DNA of 64,000 bases from Aristolochia californica (Eukaryota; Streptophyta; Magnoliopsida; Piperales; Aristolochiaceae): positions 19,714,348 through 19,778,347 of the forward strand of contig JARWKL010000004.1 of the NCBI GenBank assembly GCA_029961685.1. The letters run 5' to 3'. Shown here piece by piece: positions 26,004 through 39,300 of the stretch (position 1 is the first letter of the stretch; each line of letters opens with the position of its first letter). A program made the position numbers and the translations under genes. The notes below the pieces were generated by a model. The model was given only the letters and a program-made list of their open reading frames with translations. It made no database searches and was not told where the DNA came from.

Positions 26004-26010
26004 ATGGATC
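26004..26010. other. 43 bp deletion between two ATGGAT direct repeats
   Basis: Normal units contain ATGGAT twice, 43 bp apart: in ATGGATATGCATGC and in CTATGGATCC. In the unit at 25678 (633 bp) only one copy remains, as AAAAATGGATCCAAACC, and the missing 43 bp exactly equals the distance between them. This is a clean example of deletion by slippage or annealing at a six-base direct repeat. Confidence 0.92.
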
Positions 26011-28410
26011 CAAACCTATTAAAGAGAATAACATAACATTTTTAAGTGAACGTGCGGTGGGATATTTACTTAGTCAAGCAAGCCATTATTTTGCCCATTT
26101 ACAAAAGCTGACCTAACGATCATAGAAGATTGTAAATTTATTTATCATGCGTAATGCGCTATATTTTTTTAAGAAATGACTTATGGATTCGGAGTCAACA
26201 CTCAGGAAAAAATCCCTTGCTTCCCCCTTTGCCCGACGTTTGCTGAACCTAACAAATAAAAACTAAAAAGAGTTTAAAATCTCTAATAATTACAGACACT
26301 TTTTAGAATTATATCTCTCTAAATTTGTGCAATGTGCATTTCTGTTTTAGATGTATACTTTTTATTAAATCAAAACTTGAGTTTTCACCTTCCCTTCATC
26401 TCATAAACAAAAAAAAGAGATAAAAGGCAAATAGATCACAACAAATTAAAATTTTAGAGTCTATGTATGGAAATAATTTAAAAAAATAAACAAATTTAAG
26501 TCAAGAAAATTTATTCACACAACACAAATGAACACAAATTGTTTGTTATCCAAATTTGGGAAATTCCACTAGTTCAACCCTAATAGCTCGAAATTTTATA
26601 AGAAAGAGATTTTTCTACACATGTTTTAAAAAATGGATATACATGCTTGAAACTTGTTAAAGATGCAAATTACCTACGGATCCAATCCTTTTAAAGAGAA
26701 TAACATTAAATTCTCAACTGAACGTTCGGTGGGATATTTAGCCGAGTCAAACAAACCATTATTTTACCCATTCACAAAAAGCTGACCTAACGATCATAGA
26801 TGATTGAAGAGTGATTTATCATGCTTAACGGGCTATATTTTTTTAAGGAATGACTTATGGATTGGGAGTCAACACTCAGTTAAAAATCCCCCACCTCCCA
26901 TTTTTCTCGACGATTACTGAACCTGATATATAAAAACTAAAAAGTGTTTATAATCTTGAAAAAATTACAGACACTTTTAGCAATTATATCTCTCTACATT
27001 TTTGCATTGTGCATTTCCAATTTAGATCTATACTTTTTTCTTAAATCAAAATTTGAGTTTTCACTTTTCCTTCATCTCGTAAACAAACAAAAAAGAGATA
27101 AAAGGCAAGTAGGTCACGACAAAATGAAAATTTTAGAGTTATGTATGGAAATAAATTAAAGCAATAAACAAATTTTAGTAAAGAAAATTTATTTACACAC
27201 CACAAATGAAAACAAAAATTTTGTTATCCAATTTTTGGAAATTCCACTTGTTCAACACAAATACCTCGGAATTTTAGAAGAAAGAGATTTTTCTACCTCT
27301 ATTATAGAAAACGGATATGCATGCTTGAAACAAGTTGAAGATGCAAATGACCCATGGATCAAAACCTTTTAAAGAGAATAGCATTAAATTCTCTAGTGAA
27401 CATGCGGTGGGATATTTAACTGAGTCAAACAAACCATTATTTTGCCCATTTACAACAAGCTGACCGCACGATCAGAGATGATTGTAAAGTGTTTTATCAT
27501 GCGTAATGGGCAATATTTTTGTAAAGAATGACTTATGGATTGGGAGTCAACACTCAGTTAAAAATCCCCCACCTCCCCCTTTTCCCGACGATTGCAGAAC
27601 CTGACATTTAAAAACTAAAAAGAGTTTACAATCCGTAAAAATTACTGACACTTTTTGGAATTATATCTCTCTACAATTGTGCACTATGCATTTCTTTTTT
27701 AAATTTATACTTTTTCTTGAATACAAACTTGAGTTTTCACTTTCCTTTCTTCTCGTAAACAAAAAAGAGAGATAAAAGGCAAATAGATCATAACAAAATG
27801 AAAATTTAAGAGTTTCTGCATGGAAAGAATTTAAAGAAATCAACAAATGTGAGTAAATAAAATTTATGCACACACCACAAATGAACACAAAATTTTTGTT
27901 ATCCAAGTTTGGGAAATTCCACTAGTTCAAACCGAATAGCTCTGAATTTTAGAAAAAAAAGATTTTTCAACACATGTTTTAAAAAATGGATATACATGCT
28001 TGAAACATGTTAAATATTCAAATGACCTATGGATCCAAACCTTTTAAAGAGAATAACATTACATTTTCAAGTGAACATGCGGTGGGACATTTACCCGAGT
28101 CAAACAAGCCATTATTTTTCCCATTTACAAAAACCTGACCTAACGATCATAGAAGATTGTAAAGTTATTTATCATGCGTAACGAGCTATATCTTTTTAAG
28201 GAATGACTTATGGATTGGGAGTTAACACCCAGTAAAAAATCGCTTGCCTCCCCCTTTTCTCGACGATTGCAGAACCTGATAAATAAAAAACAAAAAAAGA
28301 GTTTAAAATCCTTAAAAATTACAGACACTTTTTGGAATTATCTCTCTCTACATTTGTGCATTTTTCATTTCCCTTTTATATTTACACTTATTCTTAAATC
28401 AAAACTTGAG

Positions 28411-28424
28411 CTTTCACTTAATAA
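28411..28424. other. About 16 bp deletion
   Basis: In the unit at 28340 (660 bp) CTTTCACTTA is followed at once by ATAAAAAAATAG. The CCCTTCATCTCGTAAAC piece common to the other units is missing. Confidence 0.75.
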
Positions 28425-29562
28425 AAAAATAGATAAAAGGCAAATAGATCACAACAAAATGAAAATTTTAGAGTTTATGTATGGAAAGAATTTAAAATAA
28501 TTAAAAAAATGTCAGTAAAGAAAATTTATTCACACAACTCAAATGAACACAAAAAATTTTTTATCCAAGTTTGGGCAATTCCACTAGTTCAACCCTAGTA
28601 GCTCGGAATTTTATAAGAAATAAGTTTTTCTACACATGTTTTAAAAAATGGATATACATGCTTGAAACTTGTTAAAGATGCAAATTACCTATGGATCCAA
28701 ACCTTTTAAAGAGAATAACATTAAATTCTCAAGTGAACGTGAGGTGGGATATTTACCCGAGTCAAACTAGCCATTATTTTCCCAATTTACAAAAAGCTGA
28801 TCTAGAGATTATAGATGATTGTATATTGATTTTTCATGCGTAATGGGCTATATTTTTTTAAGGAATGACTGATGGATTGGGATTCAACACTCAGTTAAAA
28901 ATCCCCCGCTTCCCCCTTTTCCCGACGATTGCTAAACCTGATATATAAAAACTAAAAAGAGTTGCCAATCCCTAAAAATTACAAACATTTTTTGGAATTA
29001 TCTCTCTCTATATTTGTGCATTGTGCTTTTCCATTTTAGATGTATACTTTTTTCTTAAACCAAAAATTGAGTTTTCACTTTCCCTTTTTCTCACAAAATA
29101 AAAAAAAGAGATAAAGGAAAAATAGATTTCAACAAAATGAAAATTTTAGAGTTTATGTATGGAAGAATTTAAAGTAATAAACAAATTTAAGTAAATAAAA
29201 TTTATTCACACACCACAAATGAACACAAAAGTTTTATTATCCAAGTTTTGGAAATTCCACTAGTTCAACCCTTGTAGCTCGGAAATTTATAAGAAAGAGA
29301 TTTTTCTACCCTTGTTTTAAAAAATGGATATGCATGCTTGAAACATGTTAAAGATGCAAATAACCTATGGATCCAAACCTTCTAAGAGAATAACATTAAA
29401 TTCTCAAGTGAACATGCGGTGAGATATTGACCCAGGTCAAACAAGCCATTATTTTGCCCATTTACAAAAACCTGATCTCACGATCATTGATGATTGTAAA
29501 GTGACTTAGCATTCGTAACGGGCTATATTTTTGTAAATAATGACTTATGGATTGGGAGTCAA

Positions 29563-29576
29563 TACTCAGCCTCCCA
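29563..29576. other. 14 bp deletion removing half of the C-rich strip
   Basis: In the unit at 29000 (662 bp) ATACTCAG joins CCTCCCACTTTTCCC. The missing TTAAAAATCCCCCG accounts for the whole length deficit. Confidence 0.85.
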
Positions 29577-30024
29577 CTTTTCCCAACGATTGTAGAACCG
29601 ATTATATAAATACTACAAAAAAGTTTACAATCCCTAAAAATTACAAACACTTTTTGTAATTATCTCTCTCTACATTTGTGCATTTCCATTTTAGATGTAT
29701 ACTTTTTTCTTAAATCCAAACTTCAGTTTTCACTTTCCCTTCATCTCGTAAACAAAAAAAAGAGATAAAATGGCAAATAGATCACGACAAAATGAAAATT
29801 TTAGAGTTTATGTATGGAAAGAATTTAAAGCAATAAACAAATGTAAGTAAAGAAAATTTATTTACACACCACAAATGGACACAAAAGTTTTGTTATCCAA
29901 GTTTTGGAAATTCCACCTTTTCAACCCTAATAGCTCGGAATCTTTGAAGAAAGAGATTTTTCTACCCTTGTTCTAAAAAATGAATATGCATGCTTGAAAC
30001 TTGTTAAAGATGCAAATGACCCTT

Positions 30025-30036
30025 GGATCCAACCCG
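30025..30036. other. Deletion of about 55 bp
   Basis: In the unit at 29662 (615 bp) GGATCCAA joins CCCGAGTC, removing the segment that contains GAATAACATTAAATTCTC and GTGCGGTGGG. The parent sequences share A/C-rich bases at the joint. Confidence 0.85.
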
Positions 30037-31185
30037 AGTCAAACAAACCATTATTTTGGCCATTTACAATAAGCTGACCTCACGATCATAGATGATTTTA
30101 AAGTGTTTTATCATGCGTAATGGGTTATATTTTTGTATAGAATGACTTATGGATTGGGAGTCAACCCTCAGTCCAAAATCCCCCGCCTACCCCTTTTCCC
30201 AACGATTGCAGAACCTGACATATAAAAACTAAAAAGAGTTTACAATCCCTAAAAATTACTGACACTTTTTTGAATTATCTCTCTCTAAATTTGTGCATTG
30301 TGCATTTCATTTTTAGATGAATACTTTTTTCTTCAATCCAAACTTGAGTTTTCACTTCCCTTCATCTCGTAAACAAAAAAAAAAAAAGATAAAAGGCAAA
30401 TAGATCACAACAAAATGTAAATTTTAGAATTTATGAATGGAAAAATTTTAAGCAATAATAAAATGTAACTAAAGAAAATTCATGCACACACTACAAATGA
30501 ACACAAAAGTTTTATTATTCAAGTTTGGGAAATTCCACTAGTTCAACCCTAATAGCTCGGAATTTTATAAGAAAGAGATTTTTCTTCACATGTTTTAAAA
30601 AAAGGATATGCATGCTTGAAAAAAGTTAAAGATGCAAATGACCTATGGATCCAAACCTTTTAAAGACAATAACATTAAATTTTCAAGTGAACATGCGGTG
30701 GGATATTTACTGAAGTCAAATAAGCCATTATTTTTCCCATTTACAAAAAGTTGACCTAACGATCATAGATGATTGTAAAGTGATTTATCATGCATAACGG
30801 GCTATATATTTTTAAGGAATGACTTATGGTTTGGGAGTCAACACTCAGTTAAAAATCTCGCACCTCCCTCTTTGACCGACGATTGTAGAACCTGTTATAT
30901 AAAAACTAAAAAAAAATTTACAATCCCAAAAAATTATAGAAACATTTTAGAATTATCTCTCTCTACATTTGTGCATTGTACATTTCCATTTTAGATATAT
31001 ACTTTTTTCTTAAATCAAAACTTGAGTTTTCACTTTCTCTTCTTCTCGCAAACTAAAAAAAGAGACAAAAGGCAAATAGATCACAACAAAATGAAAATTT
31101 TAGAGTTTATGTATGGAAAAATTTTAAGCAATAAAAAATGTAAGTAAATAAAATTTATTCACATACCTCAAATGAACAAAAAAGT

Positions 31186-31198
31186 TTTGTTGTAAAAT
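31186..31198. other. About 11 bp deletion next to the near-palindrome
   Basis: In the unit at 30955 (663 bp) AAAGTTTTGTTG is followed directly by TAAAATTCCAC. The usual ATCCAAGTTTGGG piece is shortened. Confidence 0.7.
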
Positions 31199-34100
31199 TC
31201 CACTAGTCCTACCCTAATAGTTTGGAATTTATAAGAAAGAGATTTTTCTACACATGTTTTAAAAAATGGAATGAATGCATGCAACATGTTAAAGATGCAA
31301 ATGACTTGTGTATCCAAACCTTTTAAAGAGAATAACATTAAATTCTCACGTGAACATGCGGTGGGATATTTACTGAAGACAAACAAGCCATTATTTTGCC
31401 CATTTACGAAAATCTGACCTAACGATTATAGATGATTGTAAAGTTATTTATCATGTGTAACAGGCTGTATATTTGTAAGGAATGACTTATGGATTGGGAG
31501 TCAACACTCAGTTAAAAATCCCCCACCTCCCTCTTTTCCCGTCGATTGCAGAACCTGTTATATAAAAACTACAAAAAATTTTACGATCCCTAAAAATTAC
31601 AGACACTTTTTGGAATTATCTCTCTCTACATTTTTGCATTGTGCATTTCCATTTTAGATGTATATTTTTTTCTTAAATCAAAACTTGTGTTTTCACTTTC
31701 CCTTCATCTCGTAAACAAAAAAAAAAGAGATAAAAGGCAAATAGATCACAACAAAATGAAAATTTTAGAGTTTATGTATGGAAAGAATTTAAAGCAATAA
31801 CAAATTTAAGTTAAGAAAATTTATTCACACACCACAAATGAACACAAAAGTTGTTATCCAAGTTTTGGAAATTCCACTTGTTCAACCCTAATAGCTCGAA
31901 ATTTTAGAAGAAAGAGATTTTTCTACCCTTGTTATAAAAAATGGATATGCATGTTTGAAACATGTTAAAGATGCAAATGACCCATGGATCAAAACCATTT
32001 AAAGAGACTAACATTAAGTTCTCTACTGAACCTGCGGTGGGATATTTACTCGAGTCAAACAAACCATTATTTTTCCCATTTAAACCAGCTGACCTCACGA
32101 ACATAGATGATTGTAAAGTGTTTTATCATGTGTAATGGGCTATATTTTGTTAAAGAATGACTTATGGATTGGGAGTCAATACATAGTTAAAAAATCCCCC
32201 GCCTCCTCCTTTTCCCGACGATTGCAGAACCTGACATATAAAAACTAAAAAGAGTTTACAATAGATGAAAATTACAAACACTTTTTGGAATTATCTCTCT
32301 CAACATTTGTGCATTGTGCATTTTTTTTTTAGATGTATACTTTTTTCTTCAATCCAAACTTGAGTTTCACATTCCCTTCATCTCGTACACAAAAAAAAGA
32401 GATAAAAGGCAAATAGATCACAACAAAATAAAAATTTTAGAGTTTATGTATGGAACGAATTTAAAGCAATAACAAATGTCAGTTAATAAAATTTATTCAC
32501 ACACCACAAATGAACACAAAAGTTTTGTTATCCAAGTTTGGAAAAATTCCTCTAGTTCGTTCTAATAGCTTGAAATTTTATAACCAAGAGATTTTTCTAC
32601 ACATGTTTTAAAAAAGGGATATGCATGCTTGAAACATGTAAAAGTTGCAAATGACCTATGGATCCAAACCTTTTAAAGAGAATAACATTAAATTCTCGAG
32701 TGAACTTGCGGTGGGATATTTACCCACATCAAACAAGGCAATATTTTGCCCATTTAAAAAAAGCTGACCTAACGATCATAGAAGATTGTGAAGTGATTTA
32801 TGATGTGTAACGGGCTATATTTTTGTAAGTAATGACTTATGGATTGGGAGTCAAAACTCAGTTCCAAATCCCCACCTCCCCCTTTTCCTGATGATTGCAG
32901 AACCTGATATATATATACTAATAAGAGTTTACAATCGCTAAAAATTGAAGACACATTTTGGAATTATTTCTCTCTACATTTGTGCATTGTGAATATACAG
33001 TTTTAGATGTATACTTTTTTCTTAAATCAAAACTTGAGTTTGCACTTTCCCTTCATCATGCCAACAAATAAAATAGATAAAAGGCAAATAGATCACAACA
33101 AAATAAAAATTTTAGAGTTTATGTATGGAAATAATTTAAAGCAATAAACAAATGTAAGTAAAGAAAATTTATTCACAGACCACAAATGAACACAAAAGTT
33201 ATGTTATCCAAGTTTGGGAAATTCGACTAGTTCAATCCTAATAGCTCGGAATTTTATAAGAAAGAGAGTTTTCTACACATGTTTTAAAAAATGGATAGGC
33301 ATACTTGAAACATGTTAAAGATTCAAAAGACCTATGGATCCAATCCTTTTAAAGAGAATAACATGAAATTCGCAAGTGAACGTGCGGTGGGATATTTACC
33401 CGAGTCAAACAAGCCATTATTTTGTCCATTTACGAAAAGCTGACCTAACGATCATTGATGATTGTAAAGTGATTTATAATGTGTAACGGACTATATTTTT
33501 GTAAGTAATGACTTATACATTGGGAGTCAACACTCAGTTAAAAATCCCCACCTCGCCCTTTTCCCGACGATTGTAGAACCTGTTATATAAATACTACAAA
33601 AAAGCTTACAATCCCTAAAAATTACAGACACTTTTTGCAATTATCTCTCTCTACATTTGTGAATTGTGCATTTCCATTTTAGATGTATACTTTTTTCTTA
33701 AATCAAAACTTGAGTTTTCACTTTCCCTTCATCTCGTAAACAAAAAAAATAGATATAAGAGGCAAATAGATCATGACAAAATGAAAATTTTAGAGTTTAT
33801 GTAGGGAAAGAATTTAAAGAAATAAACAAATGTCAGTAAATAAAATTTAATTTCACACCACAAATGAACACAAAAGTTTTGTTATCCAAGTTTTTGAAAT
33901 TCCACTTGTTCTACCCTAATGGCTCGATATTTTAGAAGAAAGAGATTTTTCTACCATTGTTATAAAAATGGATATGCATGCTTGAAACAAGTTAAAGATG
34001 CAAATGACCCATGGATCCCAACCTTTTAAAGTGAATAACATTAAATTCTCTAGTGAACGTGCGGTGGGATATTTACCCGAGTGAAACAAACCATTATTTT

Positions 34101-36341
34101 GCCCATTTTCAACAAGCTGACCTCATGATCATAGATGATTGTAAAGTGTTTTATCATGCGTAATGGGCTATATTTTTGTAAAGAAAGACTTATGGATTGG
34201 GAGTCAACACTCAGTTAAAAATCCCCTACCTCCTCCTTTTCCCGACGATTGCAGAACTTGACATATAAAAACTAAAAAGAGTTTACAATCCCTAAAAATT
34301 ACAGACACTTTTTGGAATTATCTCTCTCTACATTTGTGCATTGTGCATTTCATTTTTAGATGTATACTTTTTTCTTAAATCTAAACTTGAGTTTTCACTT
34401 TCCCTTTTCTCGTAAACAAAAAAAGAGATAAAAGGCAAATAGATCACAACAAAATGAAACTTTTAGAGGTTATGTATGGAAAGAATTTAAAGCAACCACA
34501 AATTTAAGTTAAGAAAATTTATTCACACACCACAAATGAACACAAAAATTTTGTTATCCAAGTTTGGGAAAATTCCTCTAGTTCCTTGTAATAGCTTGGA
34601 ATTTTATAAGAAAGAAAATTTTCTACACATGTTTTAAAAAAGGGATATGCATGCTTGAAACATGTTAAATATGCAAATGACCAGTGGATCCAAACCTTTT
34701 AAAGAGAATAACATTAAATTCTCAAGTGAATGTGCGGTGGGATATTTACCCACAAAAAACAAGGCAATATTTTGCCCATTTACAAAAAGCTGACCTAACG
34801 ATCATAGAAGATTGTAAAGTGATTTATCATGTGTCACGAGCAATATTTTGTAAGTAATGACTTATGGATTGGGAGTCAAAACTCAGTTCCAAATCCCCAC
34901 CTCCCCCTTTTCCTGACGATTGCCGAACCTAATATAGAAATACTAAAAAAAGTTTACAATCGCTAAAAATTGAAGACACATTTTGGAATTATTTCTCCCT
35001 ACATTTTTGCATTGTGAATATCCATTTTATATGTATACTTTTTTCTTAAATCAAAACTTGAGTTTGCACTTTCCCTTCATGTCGTAAACAAATAAAATAG
35101 ATAAAAGGAAAATAGATCACAACAAAATAAAAATTTTAGAGTTTATGTATGGAAAGAATTTAAAGCAATAAACAAATGTAAGTAAAGAAAATTTATTCAC
35201 ACACCACAAATGAACACAAAAGTTATGTTATCGAAGTTTGGGAAATTCCACTAGTTCAATCCTAATAGCTCAGAATTTAATAAGAAAGAGAGTTTTCTAC
35301 ACATGTTTTAAAAAATGGATACACATGCTTGAAACATGTTAAAGATTCAAATGACCTATGGGTCCAATCCTTTTAAAGAGAATAACATGAAATTCGCAAG
35401 TGAACGTGCGGTGGGATATTTACCCGAGTGAAACAAGCCACTATTTTTCCCATTTACGAGAAGTTGGCCTAACGATCATAGATGATTGTAAAGTGATTTA
35501 TCGTGTGTAATGGGCTATATTTTTGTAAGTAATGACTTATGCATTGGGAGTCAACACTCGGTTAAAAATCCCCCACCTCGCCCTTTTCCCGACGATTGCA
35601 GAACCTATTATATAAATACTACAAAAAAGTTTACAATCCCTAAAAAATTGTAGACACTTTTTTGAATTAGCTCTCTCTACATTTTTGCATTGTGCATCTC
35701 CATTTTAGATGTATACTTTTTCTTAAATCAAAACTTGAGTTTTAACTTTCCCTTCATCTCGCAAACTAAAAAAACAGACAAAAGGCAAATAGATCACAAC
35801 AAAATAAAAAAATTAGAGTTTATGTATGGAAGGAATTTAAAGCAATAAACAAATGTAAGTAAAGAAAATTTATTCACGCACCACAAATGATCACAAAAGT
35901 TTTATTATCCAAGTTTGGGAAATTCCACTAGTTCAACCCTTGTAGCTCGGAATTTTATAAGAAAGAGATTTTTTACCCTTGTTTTAAAAAATGGATATGC
36001 ATGCTTGAAAAGTGTTAAAGATGTAAAAGACCTATGGATCCCAACCTTTTAAGAGAATAACATTAAATTCTAAATTGAACGTGTGGTGGGATATTTACCC
36101 GAGTCAAACAAGCCATTATTTTGCACATTTACAAAAAGTTGACCTCACGTTCATAGATGATTGTAAAGTGATTTATCATTTGTAATGGGCTTTATTTTTG
36201 TAAATAATGACTTATGGATTTTGAGTCAACACTCAGTTAAAATTCCCCCGCCTCCCCCTTTTCCCGACGATTGTAGAACCTGAAATATAAAAACTAAAAA
36301 GAGTTCACAATCCCTAAAAAATCCAGACACTTTCTGAAATT

Positions 36342-39300
36342 ATCTCTCTCTACATTTGTGCATAGTGCATTTCCATTTTAGATGTATACTTTTTTATGAA
36401 ATCAAAACTTGAGTTTTGACTTTCCATTCATCTCGCAAACAAAAAAAAAACATAAAACGCAAATAGATCACAACAAAATGAAATTTTAGAGTTTATGTAT
36501 GGAAAGAATTTAAAGCAATAAACAAATGTAAGTAAAGAAAATTTATTCACACACCACAAATGAAAAAAAAATTTTGTTATCCAAGTTTGGGAAAATTCCA
36601 CTAGCCCTACCCTAATAGCTTGGAATTTATAAGAAAGTGATTTTTCTACACATGTTTTAAAAAATGGATATGAATGCTTGAAACATGTTAAAGATGCAAA
36701 TGACCTATGGATCCAAACCTTTTAAAGAGAATAACTTTAAATTCTCATGTGAACGTGCGGTGGGATATTTACCCTAGTCAAACAAGCCATTATTTTGCCC
36801 ATTTACAAAAAGCTAACCTAACGATCATAGATGATTGTAAAGTGATTTATCATGCGTAGTGGGCTACATTATTGTATGGAATGACTTATGGATTGGGAGT
36901 CAAAACTCAGTTAAAAATCCCCCACCTCCCCCTTTTCCCGATGATTGCTGAACCTGATATATAAATACTTAAAAGAGTTTATAATCGCTAAAAATTATAG
37001 ACTCATTTTGGAATTATTTCTCTCTACATTTTCACATTGTGAATTTAAATTTTAGATGTATACTGTTTACTTTAATCAAAACTTGAGTTTGCACTTTCCT
37101 TTCATCTCACAAACAAAAAAAAGAGATAAAAGGCAAGTACTTCACAACAAAATTAAAATTTTAGAGTTTATGTATGGAAAGAATTCAAAGCAATAAAAAA
37201 ATTTAAGTAAAGTAAATTTATTCACTCACCAAAAATGAACACAAAAGTTATGTTATCCAAGTTTAGGAAATTCATCTAGTTCAACCCTAATAACCCAGAA
37301 TTTTACAAGAAAGAGATTTTTCTACACATGTTTTAAAAAAATGGATATGCATGCTTGAAACATGTTAAAGTTGCAAACGACCTATGATCCAAACCTACTA
37401 AATAGAATAACATTAAATTCGCAAGTGAACGTGCGATGGAATTTTTACTCGAGTCAAACCATCCATTATTTTGCCCGTTTACAAAAAGCTGACCTAACTC
37501 TCATAGATGAGTGTAAAGTGATTTATCATGCGTACCGAGCTATATTTTTTTAAGGAATGACTTATCGATTGGGAGTCAACACTCAGTTAAAATTCCCTTG
37601 CCTCCCACTTTTCCTGAAGATTGCAGAATATGATATATAAAAACAAAAAAGAGTTTACAATCACTAAAAATTACAAAAACTTTTTGGAATTATCTTTCTC
37701 TACATTTGTGCATTGTGCATTTCTATTTTAGATGTATACTTTTTTCTTAAATCAAAACTTGATTTTTCACTTTCCCTTTACCTCGTAAACAAAAACAGAG
37801 ATAAAAGGCAAATAGATCACAACAAAATGAAAATTTTAGAGTTTATGTACGAAAAGAATTTAAAGCAAAAGCAAATGTAAGTTAAGAAAATTTATTCACA
37901 CACAACAAATGAAAACAAAAGTTTTGTGATCCAAGTTTGGGAAAATTCCACTAGTTCATTCTAATAGCTTGGAATTTAATAAGAAAGAGATTTTTCTACA
38001 CATGTTTTAAAAAAGGAATATGCATGCTTGAAACATGTTAAAAATGCAAATGACCTGTGGATCCAAACCTTTTAAAGAGAATAACATTAAATTTTCAAGC
38101 AAACGTGCGGTGGGATATTTACCCACGTCAAACAAGCCAATATTTTTCCCTTTTACAAAAAGCTGACCTAACGATCAAAAAAAATTCTAAAATGATTTAT
38201 CAAGTGTAACAGGCTATATTTTTGTAAGTAATGACTTATGGATTGGGAGTCAAAACTCAGTTCAAAATCCCCTCCTCCCCCTTTTCCCGACAATTGCATA
38301 ACCTGATATATAAATACTAAAAAGAGTTTACAATTGCTAAAAATAAAAGACACATTATGGAATTATTTCTCTCTACATTTGTGCATTGTGAATATCCATT
38401 TTAGATGTATACTTTTTTCTTTAATCAAAACTTAAGTTTGCACTTTCCCTTCATCTCGCAAACAAATAAAATAGATAAAAGGCAAATAGATCACAACAAA
38501 AAAAAAATTTTAGAGTTTATGTATGGAAAGAATTTAAAGAAATAAACAAATTTATGTAAATAAAATTTATTCACTCACTACAAATGAACACAAAATTTAT
38601 GTTATCCAAGTTTGGGAAATTTCACTAGTTCAATCCTAATAGCTATGAATTTTATAAGAAAAAGATTTTTCTACACATGTTTTCAAAAATGGATACACAC
38701 ACTTGAAACATGTTAAAGATTCAAATGACCTATGGATCCAATTCTTTTAAAGAGAATGACATGAAATTCTCAAGTGAACGTGCGGTGGGATATTTACCTG
38801 AGTCAAACAAGCCATTAATTTGCCCATTTACTAAAAGCTGACCTTACGATCATAGATAATTGTAAAGTGATTTATCATGTGTAATGGGCTATTTTTTTGT
38901 AAGTAATGACTTATGGATTGGGAGTCAACACTTAGTTAAAAATCCCCTGCCTCCCCCTCTTCCCGACTATTGAAGAACTTGATATATAAAAACAAAAAAG
39001 AGTTTACAATCCAAAAAATTTATGAACACTTTTTGGAATTATCTCTCTCTACATTTGTGCATTGTGAACTTCCATTTTAGATATATACTTTTTTCTTAAA
39101 TCAAAACTTGAGTTTTCACTTTCCCTTCATCTCGCTAACAAAAAAAAGGATATAAGGCAAATAGATTTCAAAAAAATGAAAATTTTAGAGTTTAAGAATT
39201 GAAGAGTTTAAACCAATAAACAAAAATAAAATTTATTCACACACCACAAATGAACACAAAAGTTTGCTATCCTAGTTTGGGAAATTCCACTAGTTCAACC

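Larger units (their letters stand above)
25001..36341. repeat. Three-unit higher-order repeat (about 2.03 kb), five to six cycles
   Basis: Cycles begin at 25001, 26986, 29662, 31618, 33643 and, partly, 35669; the cycle at 26986 has four units. Other unit starts are 25678, 26311, 27663, 28340, 29000, 30277, 30955, 32293, 32966, 34320 and 34991. Unit 1 carries AAAGTGTTTTATCATG (25502, 27487, 30101, 32117, 34144), where most units have GTGATTTATC, and a CTTGTTATAAAAA-type change. Unit 2 has AATCCAAACTTG or a close variant. The last unit of four cycles has ACTACAAAAAA at about 29612, 31568, 33593 and 35618, that is steps of 1956, 2025 and 2025 bp. Confidence 0.88.
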
